This document shows, one piece after another, positions 23,969 through 36,408 of a stretch of 64,000 nucleotides of DNA. The position numbers and the translations under genes were made by a program. The notes beneath the pieces are model-generated. The model worked only from the letters and a program-made list of their open reading frames with translations. It had not been told where the DNA came from and ran no database searches. Positions within the stretch are counted from its first letter, which is position 1. Every line of letters begins with the position of its first letter. Origin of the DNA: Humulus lupulus (lineage: Eukaryota; Streptophyta; Magnoliopsida; Rosales; Cannabaceae); NCBI RefSeq assembly GCF_963169125.1, contig NC_084794.1:89325018-89389017 (forward strand), read 5' to 3'.

Positions 23969-26900
23969 ATGCCTTGACAATCATCTAGACTCCGCGACAG
24001 TAGGGTTAAGGATGACAACCAGGATAAGGACCGCCCACCTGCCCCGCAGAATTGGCAATATATGTTTGCCGAAATGGAAGCTAGACTACATCGAATAAAG
24101 GAAGAACTACAACAACTGAGGCAACAAGCCCCTCCTCAGGGCACTGGGTTGCAAGTTCAGCAGGCTATGGCGCCAGTGCCAATTCAGCCAGTTATGGAGA
24201 ATAGGTGGGAACCTTTGTATGAGAGGTTCAGGAAGCAACATCCTCCCACCTTCAAGGGTGGACCATGTAGAGTCCAAGAACTTTACTTAGCTAGTTAGAT
24301 AGTAGTAGTAATAGTAATAGCTAGTAGTAGTTGTTGTATGTTTATGACTGTGGATTTTGGTTCAAGCCGGGACTTAGTTGGAAACTCCTAGCAATAGTTA
24401 TGGATTTTATAAGTTTAACCTATAGTTTAAGAATATTAATTATAACATAAGGTTTGATTAATATTGATGGTTATTAATATGATAATTATTATAACCTAAG
24501 GTTTAGATAGAGCTAATAAGAATATGACATTTGTCATGAACATGGTTATTCCTAAGGTTTAGATAGAGCCAATAGGATTATGTCATTTGTCATATGCATG
24601 ATTATTAAGAAATTATTATTTTAATAATAAAATAAGAGAAATATAAGACTTATTCTTCACCATAATCTGTTAGGAGCATGACATTTATCACAATTTTATT
24701 TATTTGTGGATTAAGTTGTTATTTAGATAATTAAATAGATTTTTCGTAACTTTAGAATACTGTAACTTCCGACCTATTTTTGACCCAGTTATGTTATGAA
24801 TTTTGAAAAATATTATTTCTAGAAAGTTGTATATAATTTAATTATCTTTCCAACGGTATAAAGAGAGTCTAAATCGGAGTCCTACAGCTCCAGATATGTT
24901 GATTTTACTGCAGGGGAGTTTAGAGTTACGAGATTTTGGGAGTTAGAAGTTAGGATTCTATTTGTTTTTATTATTTTTGTTTTAAAAATCAAGTTTTGAA
25001 TCCTTAAATCTCTCTGAACAATTTGACCAATTCCTAAGCCTTTGGCTGAAGGATATTCAAATATTTTCAATTAAATTTATTATTTTTATTCAAAGCCAAA
25101 ATGAAGATTTTTATTCCTAGAACTCTATAAATAGGACCTAGCACCAAGCCTTTTCATTCATTCTTCAAGCATTGATCAGAGTCTTCCAAGTGCTAGTGAG
25201 ACTATAGAGTGATAAACACTTGGGTTGGGGTTATAAGCTTAATAAACACTTGGGAAATAAGGTTCATAGTGTGTATTTCGGTTTCGAGGTGTAGTTCGAT
25301 CATAGCAATTTCAAAGGTACTCCTATTCTTAGTTCTTTTCAGTATTGTTTCATTAGTTTTATAGTCCTAACTCTGTCTTCTCTATTCTTGGTTAGGCATC
25401 TAAGTTCTTCGAACTTGAGGTTTCTTGTCGGTAAGAATATTCTCGGTGGTTTTTAGTTCATTCATCGATTTCTTTTAGAATACTCACCTCTATATTATGG
25501 TTTTTAGGAGTGTTCCGAAATCCAGACTTTGTTCTCATCATCCTGGTATATTGGTAAGGAAAATAGGATAGGATATTATGTGTTATGCCATATGTTATCT
25601 TATGATTTATGTGTTATGTTAACTTATGATTTGTGTGTTATGTATGTTTGTAGACTTGGGCATATGACCTGTACACTAACAACCCCCAATAAATTTATGG
25701 GCATATGACTTGCTTAGCTAGCAAGCCTCACAAATCTAATGGGCATATGACTTGTTTGGTTATGGGACCCCAAGTAATAATGGCCATTATAGTATGTGTG
25801 ACATATGTTTATGATATGTTTTATTATATGCTACGTTATGAATTTTATGTATATGAATTATGTGTTAGATTTTCCTTGCTGGGCATTAGGCTCACTCCTT
25901 TATGTTTATATGTGCAGGGCAGGAAAGGTTCTTGGTAGCTTGGGGATGTGTATTGAGGCGGGATGGAATCGATGGACCGAGCGTTCGATTCAAGGATGAA
26001 GTCTCTTTAATTATGGTTTTATATGTATTTTCCGCACTTTATTATGTAATCCATTTTATTTACAATTATGTTATGTTTTTTTTTAAAAAAACAATGGGAT
26101 CTCATATCCTACTTTAAATTTTATGTAGTTTAACATTTGTTTTACAAGTTTTTAATGAAGTTATGATTATTTCATTTGTAAGTTTTATTAAAAAATTAGT
26201 GTCCATGTATAGTAGTCATTAACGGTCCAAAGTCTAGAGTAGTTGGGTCATTACAGACCAGACCCACTGCGGGCAGAGCAGTGGATGAATATGATTTCCT
26301 CCATCTTAGATTTTATGAGGGTGGTAGGGAACTAAAGGGTAGCTTGTGCCAGCTACATCGGGTGGGATGTAGTGACTTAGAGAAGAAATGTTGTGATTAT
26401 GACTTGGGAAGAGTTCATAAACATCTTTAATGAGAAATATTACAGTGTTGCAATTCGAGCTGCGAAGGTTAACGAGTTTATCAACCTAACTCAGAACCGG
26501 TTGACAGTTACTGAGTACACCTTGAGATTTGACTAGTTAGCAAAGTTCGCGCCGGATTTGGTGCCAAATGATGCGGCAAGAAGGGATAGGTTTGTACGGG
26601 GGTTGAATGTTATGATCGCCCATGATGTGAAGATTACTTTGGATCTATAGACTACTACATATGCCCAGGTAGTGGACAAGGCCCTTACGGTTAAGGGGGC
26701 CGAGGATCAGATATGGAGAGAGAGTGATGTTAGGCGCGACGCCAAGAGGACGGTGCCTCCTTTTACTGGATCCAGTCGGGGTAGTGGCCCCATTGAACAT
26801 AAGAGAAAGGCCCCATATTCTTTTGTTCCTCCATGCTCGGATAGGAAAGCATGGGGTGCTTTTAGTGGCCGTCAGGGCAGAAGTGACAATTGGAGAAGCT

Positions 26901-27307
26901 TTTCAGTGTGTCCTCGATGTAGACGACGACATCAGGGAGAGTGCAGGATCGGATCTGCTTTAATTGTGGGAGTATCAATCATCTGAAGAAGGACTGCCCA
27001 CATGCTAGAAAAGAGGAGCCGAAGCAGGGCGACAGCCTCGCTCCTGCCAGAGTATTCACTTTGACTCAAACTGAGGCGGAGGCTAGCCCTCGATCGTGAC
27101 AGGTCAGATTTCTAGTGCTGGTTCTTCTTATTCTGCATTGATTGATTTGGGAGCTACCCATTCATTTGTGTTTGCTAGAGTGATAGATCAGATGTGTAGA
27201 CCTAGTGATTTGTATGCTAGGGGTTTTCAGACTTTGTTGCCAACTGGGGAACTGTAGTCTCTAGGAGATGGATTAGAGCATTGCTAGTAGAAATAGACGG
27301 TAGGGAG
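23969..27307 (+). pseudogene. Tekay-type gag and start of protease, interrupted by a solo LTR
   Basis: Gag starts at ATG 23969 with a stop at codon 3, then RLRDSRVKDDNQDKDRP, a coiled-coil stretch (MEARLHRIKEELQQLRQQ) and PPTFKGGPD, where the solo LTR 24266-26255 sits. Gag continues from 26256 (EFINIFNEKYYS-like, then EYTLRF) to a CCHC-type knuckle (CFNCGSINHLKKDCP, near 26965). The protease begins at about 27130 with IDLGATHSF, where the family has DSG, so the catalytic serine codon is replaced. It stops after RRWIRALLVEIDGRE at 27307. The next expected residues, TVDLIEL, are exactly where the minus-strand half begins (23401). Several frameshifts and stops. Confidence 0.85.
24266..26255 (+). 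mobile_element. Solo LTR of a Ty3/gypsy element in Tekay gag
   Basis: A 1990-bp block bounded by perfect 5-bp duplications GACCA (24261-24265, 26256-26260). It starts TGTAGAGTCC and ends GGGTCATTACA. It is the same subfamily as 5833-7795 (long shared stretches at both ends) but lacks the GCGATATATCGC palindromes. The intron-like interval is GTAAGG (25554) to TGTGCAG (25911-25917), enclosing repeated GGGCATATGACTTG units. Confidence 0.93.
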
Positions 27308-28310
27308 TCGTCTTGGGAATTTTGCCATGTCGGAGCTTGGGGAGACTCTTGTGCGTTCCGCCGCTTGGGTGAGTTTATGCATCTTACGTCGGCCTTATCC
27401 CTTTTCTCTTTTTTTTTTGTTGCTAATCATTGTTACTGTTATTTTTCTTGTGAAGAGCTATATAGTGGCTCAGCGATTTTCCGACTCGGCTCAAGACCTC
27501 TCTGCGTCGAATGCTGAGAGGGATTGTCTTACGATCCAAGTCCAGGGGCTCGAGAGGGTACTTTCTGAAACCAAGCTTAAGATAGAGAAGGCCCTCGTGA
27601 AGGCCTCTTCCTCATCGAAAAAGAAGAAGAGGGCGATTGCCAAGGCCACGATGCTGCAGGAAAAGGTCACTTGCTTAGATACCGAACTTGAGGGTGCAAA
27701 GGCTACCATCGCAGCGTTGCAGGGGAGGGTCGGTTCCTTAGAGGCGAACAAGGCGAATATTGAGTATAGATCCATAGAGCATGCCCTCTACGGAGTATGG
27801 AGGCAGAATACTAACTTCAATTTCTCCTCCTTTGGTGAGCACGCCGTTGCCCGAGCGGCTGAGTGGAACGCCCATGGTAGGAGGTCTTGAGATTATCATT
27901 CTGCAATTTTTGCCAGTTAGTCCAATGTGGATGTATGCTCATTTGAGCCCTATTTTGCTTATAATTTCTCTGAGTCCTGTTATGTTATCAAAACTCTTTT
28001 TTTTTTTTTTCTATACATATGTGATCATTCATCTTTATTCCTCTGTGTTCGAGGTCCTTTTGAGCCTGCACAATGGGATTCGATAGGTTCTCTTTTTTAT
28101 TTATCAGGTTTGAGGTCCTTTGGAGCCCATGCGAGGGGGTTCAATAGGTCCCTCTTTGGTGCCTCTTGATTGTTCCTATAAGGATATATTGACCCCTTGG
28201 GTTCTAGTTATCATTTTATATATTTTTGCACGCGCTTATTATTTCTTGCGAGAAGCGTCATTCTCATCATTATTCATAGTACTATTTTTGCAAGGGTCTC
28301 TTTTAGGATG
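27308..28310 (+). pseudogene. T2: C-terminal part of a transposon-borne gene with coiled coil
   Basis: An exon ending MSELGETLVRSAAW is followed by a plausible GTGAGT donor (27369), a T-rich intron and an acceptor near 27455. The next exon encodes SYIVAQRFSDSAQDLSASN, a Lys/Glu-rich coiled coil (LERVLSETKLKIEKALVKAS, LEGAKATIAALQGRVGSLEA) and a C-terminus with EHALYGVWRQNTNFNFSSFG, ending at about 27890. The layout matches the C-terminal exons of T1. The 3' flank (28172-28310) recurs inverted inside the gag-only gypsy element at about 51137-51275. The N-terminal half is missing; the fragment abuts the broken Tekay protease. Confidence 0.6.
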
Positions 28311-30244
28311 AGATCTAACCTTGTCAAAATAACTAATGAACACCTTCCGTAGGGGGACAAATCAAAGTGCCTCGAGGCCTCATTAAGCTATTGACTATGT
28401 TAAACCAACGGTGGAGATCGAATAAAATTCTTAAAATAAGCTCATTATTAAATTAAAAATAATATTTTTTATTATTTATTTTTAGAAAATTAATGACTAT
28501 GGTTTTCCCAAAAAAATTAAACAGATTAATTTTTTTTAAAACCAAAGTCCTATAATTTCTTATTAATTTTAAAGTATCACATTGAAACAAATTCAATTAA
28601 TTTAGAATTAATTTGTTGCTAATCAATATTTAGGTTTAACTAATATAATGAACATATACAATTAAGTCCAACTCGGGTAAATGGACCTTAACAATTGGGC
28701 TTGTATGAAGGAGGGCTGGGTCCAGTATGATGTCGTTCCCACTACAAAGGACCCCTATCTTCCATACAAGGTCCAAAAGACAGGAATTTAAACATTTGTT
28801 TTATTAATTGATTAGGCCCACTATAGTCATGCAAAGTAAATAGGCATTCGCAAGTGGAATTACCCACAAGAGAGGAATTTAAACTTTACATTTTCTAATG
28901 GGCCCAAATAAAACCTATCATTTTATGAATATTTTATTTGGCAAAAACCATATATCTAACAAACATATGAGCCACTATATGCATCTAAGCCCAATTGCAA
29001 AAATACCACATATAGTGCAAACAGATATGTTATAATTGGATGGGTCTAATCATGTTACTATATGAGCAATTTTATGAGTTTATGCAAAAATACCACAATT
29101 TATTTCATTTGCAAAAATACCACAATTAATTATCTAGAATTTATCAAAAAAAATTCAAATTAATTAAATTTTTTTACAAAAATAAGTCAATTTAAATGAA
29201 ATTTATCAAAAATTAACAATAGTTAATTTAAATTTCATTTATCAACAATCAACTTGGTTTTAGGTTAATTTGAAACAAAAAATATTAATTTAATTTAAAT
29301 AGGTTTTATCAACAATTAACCAAAGTTAATTTAAATCCCATTTATTAAAAAATATTTTATTAATTGGTTGAAAAAAATGATATTTTTCAAAATTTAACAA
29401 AATTTAAATTATAAAATCAATATCTTAACTATTTTCCAAAATATCTTGTGTTGTTACAACTATTATCTAATACTTTAACCATTAAAAAAAATAAAATATT
29501 AATAGTTATAACAATCCTAAAATATCTCAAAATAGTTAAACAAATTCAAATATCCATAAAAATATCTAACTAACAATATTCAAATTTCAAATAATTTAAA
29601 TATTAAAAACTATAGAATAAAAATATGTTTATATTTTCAAATAAAGATTTAATAAAAAAATAAAAAAATTAAATGAAAATATCTTAAATATCTGATATCA
29701 TAATTCTAATATTTTAATATATTAAAATATTTAAAATTAAGTTGTTAGTCTATTTTTAAATTCGAATTTGAATCTTTGTAGAAAATATCTAATTATTTAT
29801 ATCTCAACTAACAAAAATATCTTATTTTTAAAAAACAATTTTAAATACAAAAAAATATGATATTTTTTACTTTAATTATAAATAATTTATTTCCACAAAA
29901 ATTTAAAAAAAAAATTGGATGAATAGTACTCGTGGGTATTGTTCATCGTGGTCGTGTGCGAGGTGCGTGCGTGTGTGCACGCGCATGGCAGCCACTGCAA
30001 AAAAAATTCAAAATTTTTTTTGAGCAATTTTTCAAACCAAAACCATTTTCTAATTAATTTTTAACATATTTTACGCAAAATAAAGCATATATAAAAATTA
30101 ATAGCATAGAAAACACAACAAAATAACCTAAAAATCACATAAAATCAATATGCTTCATAAAAACATGAAAACCATCCAATTATTCAAACATATCAAATAA
30201 TCCAATTTTAAACATGTTCATACATGAAAATAAAGATTACCAAA
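28311..30244 (-). mobile_element. Leader of Copia-3
   Basis: Very AT-rich non-coding sequence between the primer-binding site and a breakpoint with T2. It contains the same GCCTCGAGGCC marker block as Copia-2 (about 28353-28413) and a GC-rich segment with GTGCGTGCGTGTGTGCACGC (29960-29990). Gag, pol and the 3' LTR are deleted. Confidence 0.65.
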
Positions 30245-30259
30245 AGCTCTGAGGTCAGT
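30245..30259 (-). promoter_or_regulatory. Degenerate primer-binding site of Copia-3
   Basis: Plus-strand AGCTCTGAGGTCAGT, reverse complement of a decayed TGGTATCAGAGC, directly beside the LTR end. Confidence 0.55.
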
Positions 30260-33200
30260 TGTTAGGAAAACTTATACATGATCTTTATTAATTTTCATCT
30301 ATATCTAATATTAAACAAATTAATACGAGATAGCCTAAAACATGTTTCTAAAATTGAATTCAAAGAGAAACAAAGACAAGAATACTTACAATATACGCAG
30401 CGGAATTTAAGAGTCCTTCCTTCAGCTTCTCTAACTCTTGTATCCTCTTTGTCGCAGAGTATTATTAAGAAACTGAACCGATCTTCTATTTTCTTCACAG
30501 TCTTCCAATGTATCATTAGAATCACCAAGACTGGTGTGGGCATTTCTCAACACATGAGATAGATATAGAGAGAATAAGAGAAAATAACAAAGAGGCTTAG
30601 AAAAGGACTTGTGTTTAGAGAGAATCTAAAACTATCAGAAAATTTGACTTGTGACTTATCAAACTTCTATTTTGACTTCTCTCTAAGCACTCATTTTATA
30701 GACTCAATTAGACCATTTAATTTAATTAAAAAATCAATAAAATAATAGCCATTTTAAAGCCCTAGGTCGAAATTATCATGGGCTTTAGGCCCGTGAAATT
30801 TCTCATTTGATTATAAGCCCATTGGACTTAAAATCAAGGCATGTATTATTTTCTATTGATTTAATTAATTAAATAATTATTTAAATCCTTCATCAAATTA
30901 ATTATTTATAATTTGAACCTTGATTTAAACTTATTTATTAATTTAGATACCAATTTATCTTAATTGATAAGTCTGCCATGATTTCTCTTTTCTTCTCAAA
31001 ATTAAACAACTTTGTGAAACTATCCAAAATTGACCTGATCAACTTTGATAATTCTAATTGATAATTAAATCAATTAATTGAGACTATCTAGATGATTTTA
31101 TCCAAGGTACAATAGGGACCATGGGCCTATGAAATCAAGCTCCAATAAGTTATTATAAATCTAACAAATAAATTTACTAACTTATTAATTCCTCGTGACT
31201 CCACTATAGATTTGGAATTGCACTCTTGAATTCATAGAACGCTCTATAACAATATAGATACGCTATTAATTATCCATTGTTACAACCACAATTGTCACTC
31301 AATCCTCTATAGATGGTCTACAATGAGATAGGACTAAGATACCGTTTTACCCCTCATTGTATTTTATCCTTAAAAGACTTAGTTCCTTGTAAATGATATT
31401 TCAGTAAACTAATTTAATTACTGAAATGAGATCTCTATCATTTAACACCTTGAACCAAACTAAAAGGAAACCATCGTTTCACTTCTTCATCAGAAGCCAT
31501 AGATGTTCATATCTATGATTAACACTCCCACTCAATTATACTACCGAGTTCCCAAGATGTAAGTATGGGCTAGTCCGTAGGGTAAGCTGGTAACGAACAA
31601 GTCAAAGAACTCAAATAATACAATCAGTTAGAATACTAACCACTCATAATTGAGATGAATTGACCTATGGTCAACTATATGATATGAATAGAATAGATAA
31701 TGACGGTATGTTTAATTATCTTATCAACTGTCAATATCGGTCCTGTCCGATGTAACAAATACATATGATCTTATCTACTTTGCTAATGTTCTGGAAAGAA
31801 CATAACACTGTGATGGTAAGTAGATTATATCGTAGATTAGCAAGTCAATGTAAATCCTGTGCACTGACTAATCTTATGACTAACTTATTTTGAACCATAT
31901 TTATATTCCACTGTGATTACGTCACTATAAATAAGATTAGCTATATGCTCGATGTAACATCCCAAATTTCCTAATAGGGCTTAGTGCCTGGATTAGGGGG
32001 CCGGGAGCCAATAATTGAGTTATATTATAATATAATCATGCTTGTATGTTAGAGATATTAAATATGTGTTTGTGTGATTGAGACCACATTATTATGTGTA
32101 TATATTTGGGTTACTCGGCGAAAGGCGATCCCGATGAGCAAGTTAGTGGGAAAGTCACAACGGGGTCTTAATACCCGGTTCGGGGTGAGCTTAGGGGTAT
32201 TCTAGTAATTTAGTACATCACCGGGAGTTAGTAGGTAATAGGAATTTATTGGTAACCGTGTGAGAATATTAGAAGTGGCGGGAATTATAGGATGCAAATT
32301 GTGGATAGCGGGATTTAAGGCAAAGGACAAAATTGCCCTTGTGAGCACTTGTTGAATAGGCTAAGGGCAAGGGGCAAATTAGTCAATTCCACTTGGGCTT
32401 TAGGACTTGGCTGGCTGAATTATGTTGAGAAGGTTTGAGAAATTACAGGGAATTAAAAAGAAAAGAATTCAGCAACCCTCTCTTTCTCTCTCACGTTCTC
32501 TTTATGCTCCATGGGTGTCTGAGTAGTTTTTGGAAAATTGAGGAGGAAAGCTTGGGAAATCAAGGTGTTAGGCTTGGGGAAAAACAGAGGCTAGGCTCAA
32601 GTGTTTTATCACAACTGAGGTAAGAATTCTGAATTGAAATTGTATGGTTAGTTTTGCTGAATATTTAGAGTAAGGATGTCTATGCATGCTTGATAATTGA
32701 GAGGTTGGGTTTGGTAAGTTTGATGAGCTTTACTGTGATAATTAGTTGAGTTTTATTTGTGAAAATGAGTATATATGTTGTGGGAATTGAATTGGAGGTG
32801 TGGGACGGATTTGGTTAAGTTTTGGCTGGGTTCGGTTGAAGAAAAACCCATAAATTTCTGGGTTCGTGGGGGTGCGTCGCGGCTCTTTTATGGTGAGCCG
32901 CGGCCTGCGAAGGGAATTTCGAGCCAGCAGGGCTCGGAGGCAGGGGCGGGCTGCGGCGCGCGTTGGATTCCAAGGAGGCCGAGCCTCTGGATTTAGAGGC
33001 GGGCCGCAGCTCGGGTGTGAGGGGCTGCGACCCTTAAGGGGAATTTTGGCTTAAATGGGATTTTTAGATTGGAACCTAACCATTTGGGCTCGGGATCGAT
33101 TCTACTTCCTTGCTAATTGGAATTCGATGTCCCGGAGGCTAAGATTTGGTCTGGAAGCTTTTATCTACCTGTTGTTGATGGAACTTCCTTATTACGGTTG

Positions 33201-34462
33201 TGACTAGGTTTTCACTAAAGGCTTGAATCGGGGATCGTACTCAAAGGGTCATCGTTAGTAACTCGAATACAGACCAAAGGTAAGAAAACTGCACCTGTTA
33301 TGTGAATGCGTGATTAAAGCTTAGTCAAGGTGATGAACATGATTATAATTATGCTTGTGAATATCAGATTAGGTACATTGTAACGTGCATAATTATGATT
33401 ATGCTTATGACTGCTATGTGAATGTATTATAATGCATTGTGATTGTTGATAAGTATGCTATATGAAACATGTGACTGTCTGTTATGACTGTGAAGCTTAG
33501 TTTATAAACTAGGGTATTATTAGGGTGTTAAGTGGGGATCAACTTATTAGTTGAGAATATGATGGGCTCTAGGAGACTTGCCTTATTAGTTGAGAATCCC
33601 AAGGCTTCAGCTTATAAGTTGGAGGCACGTGGTGGCTTGACTTACAAGTCAAGGGCTTAAGGAACTTAGTTTATAAGCTAAGATTGGCATAATGCACGTG
33701 GAGTGCAGGCCACCATGGCTGGGCCACCCTGGGAGTGTGACATGCACTTGACTGGCTCGGATGCCAACAACTTGAAAGAAAGTGCAACATGCACTTGTGT
33801 GACTCTATGGTCTCCAATTGGGTTTGATGAATGTACTGGTTTCAGTTATTACTGTTTGATGGTTGTTTTATTCAGTGAGCTGTTGATTATGTTTTCTTGC
33901 TGAGTCTTCTGGCTCACAGGTGTTTTGTGGTGCAGGTAAAGGTAAGGAGAAGCTCAACCAGCCATGAGTCGGAGGGCATTAGCAGTGGTATGTACATATG
34001 CAGTCCGCTCGACCACCACGACCGAGATGCTCAGAGGAACTAGGGTTAAACCCAGCTTTTGCCGCCTAGGTCGGCTTATTGTGTAATCTGAGTATTGTAA
34101 TTAGTTTTTAAACTGATGTTTTTGGGATCCCATGTAAAGAACTTGTTTTTAACTTGATGGAAATGTTTATGAGATGATCAAAAGTTTTAATACCCAAACC
34201 TTAGTGGCTTAATCACATGTTTAGTCCAAATGACTTGCTAGCAAGTCCAGCACTGGTTTCAAAACACACCTTGTAATGGACCCTAATTAGCAGGGCGTTA
34301 CACTCGAGATTTAATAGAATTTTATATTAAACAAATAATCATGAAAATAAAACTTGTGAGCAAAGTGATTGACCAAGTCAAAAAATGATTTCTATTCTTT
34401 TATTGATAATAAAATGAGATTACAAAGAATTTGAGTTTTAATTAGGGCATAAAACCCCAACA
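30260..34462 (-). mobile_element. 5' LTR of Copia-3, interrupted by a solo LTR
   Basis: On the minus strand it starts TGTTGGGGTTTTATGCCC at 34462 and ends ...TTTTCCTAACA at 30260. Without the nested 2350-bp solo LTR and its duplication it is about 1.85 kb, like the Copia-1 LTR. It carries the TTCCGCTGCGTAT motif near its end (about 30400). Its insertion broke the T3 gene at 34463. Confidence 0.8.
31953..34302 (+). mobile_element. Solo LTR of a Tekay-type element in the Copia-3 LTR
   Basis: A 2350-bp block with perfect 5-bp duplications CTCGA (31948-31952, 34303-34307). It starts TGTAACATCCC and ends GGGCGTTACA. Same family as the LTRs at 17995 and 62839. It includes a GC-rich part (32865-33040) and repeated short hairpins of the form CTTATAAGTTGG (33540-33690) between GGTAAGAAAA (33279) and GGTGCAG (33929-33935). 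Small frames within are not genes. Confidence 0.95.
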
Positions 34463-34686
34463 AAATGCAGGACTCGTCTCTATCCATGACTCATCATTAT
34501 CTTGTTGACTTTTTCTTTAGTCGTTTTTTGAGACTCGATCCTCTTGGCTTAAAGAAACTATCAGGTCCTACCTCGACCTCTTTCTCCACCACTGGGCCAA
34601 AGTGGGGAATGTGTGTCTCGGGGGCAACCTATTTCTCCTTACCTTAAGAAGAGGAGCTTGTCACAGTCTTTTTCTTTGGAGGAACC
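34463..34686 (-). pseudogene. T3: N-terminal exon of a transposon-borne gene, antisense in a Tat-type element
   Basis: The minus-strand reading starts MVPPKKKTVTSSSS at 34686, then VAPETHIPHFGPVVEKEVEV and a basic KPRGSSLKKRLKKKS stretch, with two in-frame stops. It is cut by Copia-3 at 34463. I assign it to the same gene kind as T1 and T4 from position, promoter and the basic/Ser-rich N-terminus; no conserved core domain is visible, so this is tentative. Confidence 0.45.
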
Positions 34687-35680
34687 ATGACAATATTTTA
34701 GTTCGTCTGATTACAAAATGACCCATTAGAGGCGACCTAGGAATATAACATCTCTAATATTGGAAGAAATGCCGACCTAAAATACTAAGGCTTTATTACT
34801 CGACCTAAGGTATCTATGAGTCAAGAGTATGATTAATACCCCAGCGCGTGGTCCCAGGCACGTCTCTAACTCACGCGCCCGAATATGGGGTAGGTGCTAA
34901 AATTTTGGGATTCGTGTGTCAGACGCAGTGATTTCAAAATGCGGTTTATTACAAAACTGCTCCAATACCGTAACCTTTAAGCTACCCAAAACTGAACCTA
35001 AAACCCTTGAATCTTCAAACCCAGAAATTCAAACATTCATCCTTTAAACCCAGAAAGCCTAGAAAATAACCCATTTAAATGTGCATTATCTCTAATCCTT
35101 TTCTAGTGCTATTGTTTTTGGCCTAGAAAAAACCTACGATAAACGCGTACATAACAAAAGTAAGGCAAAAGCACTGGAAAATTTCATAAAACTTGTCGAA
35201 AAATAAGAAATGAAATTTAAATCAGAGGTGAGCATACTTACAGATTGGTTTCTTGATCGACGAGTGGAGAAAGAGCAAAAAATGCCTGAAAAATCCAAGC
35301 ATGAGGACCTGAGAATTTATGGGAAACAAAGGATTTTAGATAGTTTGAATGTTTTGAGAAGAAGATAAACAAAAGGAAAGTTTCGAATGCAAAGGTGGCT
35401 AGGCACAAATTCTGCTCTTCTATTTATACATAAACTTTAGGGACAAATCAAAGCCACACGGTTAAAGCAAGAAGAGATATGAGGGTCAGAATTAAATAAA
35501 CCAAACGGCGATAAAAAGTTGATGAGACAACTATCACAGTACTCGAAACCCGAACAGGCACCTATAGCAAGCAGACACGTGTCCTATACTCGAGTGACTA
35601 GGTGAGCACATTTTCTCATGACAGAAGCCGAAAAGCGCTTACTGTGCGTGTCAGAAGTGACATCATGCACGAGCAGGAGC
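34687..35680 (-). other. 5' region of T3: leader, intron and promoter
   Basis: Non-coding. A GTAAGT donor on the minus strand (about 35236-35241) suggests a 5'-untranslated intron. No other gene is visible. Confidence 0.45.
35421..35428 (-). promoter_or_regulatory. Antisense TATA box
   Basis: Minus-strand TATAAATA, about 250 bp inside the polypurine tract of the plus-strand element and pointing into T3. Confidence 0.55.
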
Positions 35681-35692
35681 TTGGGGGGAAAA
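35681..35692 (+). promoter_or_regulatory. Polypurine tract of the plus-strand Tat-type element
   Basis: TTGGGGGGAAAA immediately before an LTR start. The same sequence occurs, inverted, at 55162-55175. Confidence 0.85.
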
Positions 35693-36408
35693 TGTTGTAC
35701 CTTAAAAACACGAGATCAACGTTCTTGCTCGAGGTACAGCTGGCACGCAATAAATAAAGGAGGCAAGACTTTGGAGATGTTTTCTTGACTCTGGACCTAA
35801 TAGCTCGAGGTTGCGTCACTAAGTCCGGAACATTATAGGATCTTCTAGATCGTAAGAGATGCAAATGACGGAGATCGAGGTACTCAGCACTCAGATCACC
35901 TGCATCAAGCCCGAACATTATCTAAGTCAAACCATCATGTTCTAGTCATATCAAGCTCAAGAATGGCATCTAGCTCGTATGGGAGAATCCCTACAGACTC
36001 AGATACCCATTATGCACAATAAATACATACAATTGTTATATATATTTATTGATTGATGTATAATGGCAATAGGCTTTGTTAGGATATGTAAATGTCCATT
36101 AACTTGGGAAGTTACCCAATATTGTACGTTACCATTTATATTACGGTTACCCAATATTGTCCATCATAATTCCCTATAAATACAAGGGCAATGGACAGTA
36201 AAAGGCACTGATATTCTGTATCCAAATACTTTGCAAAAATAGACAATTTTGCCTAGAGTTCCTAAACATATCAATAATAGTGACTCGTGGACTATGTGGA
36301 TTTTAACCACTGAACCGCGTAAATTGTGGTTGTTTTTATATTTATTTATATTCGATTTAAAATAAGTTTAATCTCTTTATTTCGGATTCCTAAATCTAAA
36401 CCACATCA
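35693..36408 (+). mobile_element. 3' LTR of a Tat-type element
   Basis: Starts TGTTGTACC after the polypurine tract and ends about ...CCACATCA at 36408 (716 bp). It contains a CCCTATAAATACAAGG TATA box near 36170 and the ACTCGTGGACTA...GAACCGCG segment common near plant LTR ends. No duplication can be tested because the 5' half is lost. Confidence 0.75.

Noticed and set aside
32775..33054. Gly/Arg-rich frames in a solo LTR
   Set aside because: GC-rich LTR segment also present in the related LTRs at 17995-20262 and 62839; not a gene.
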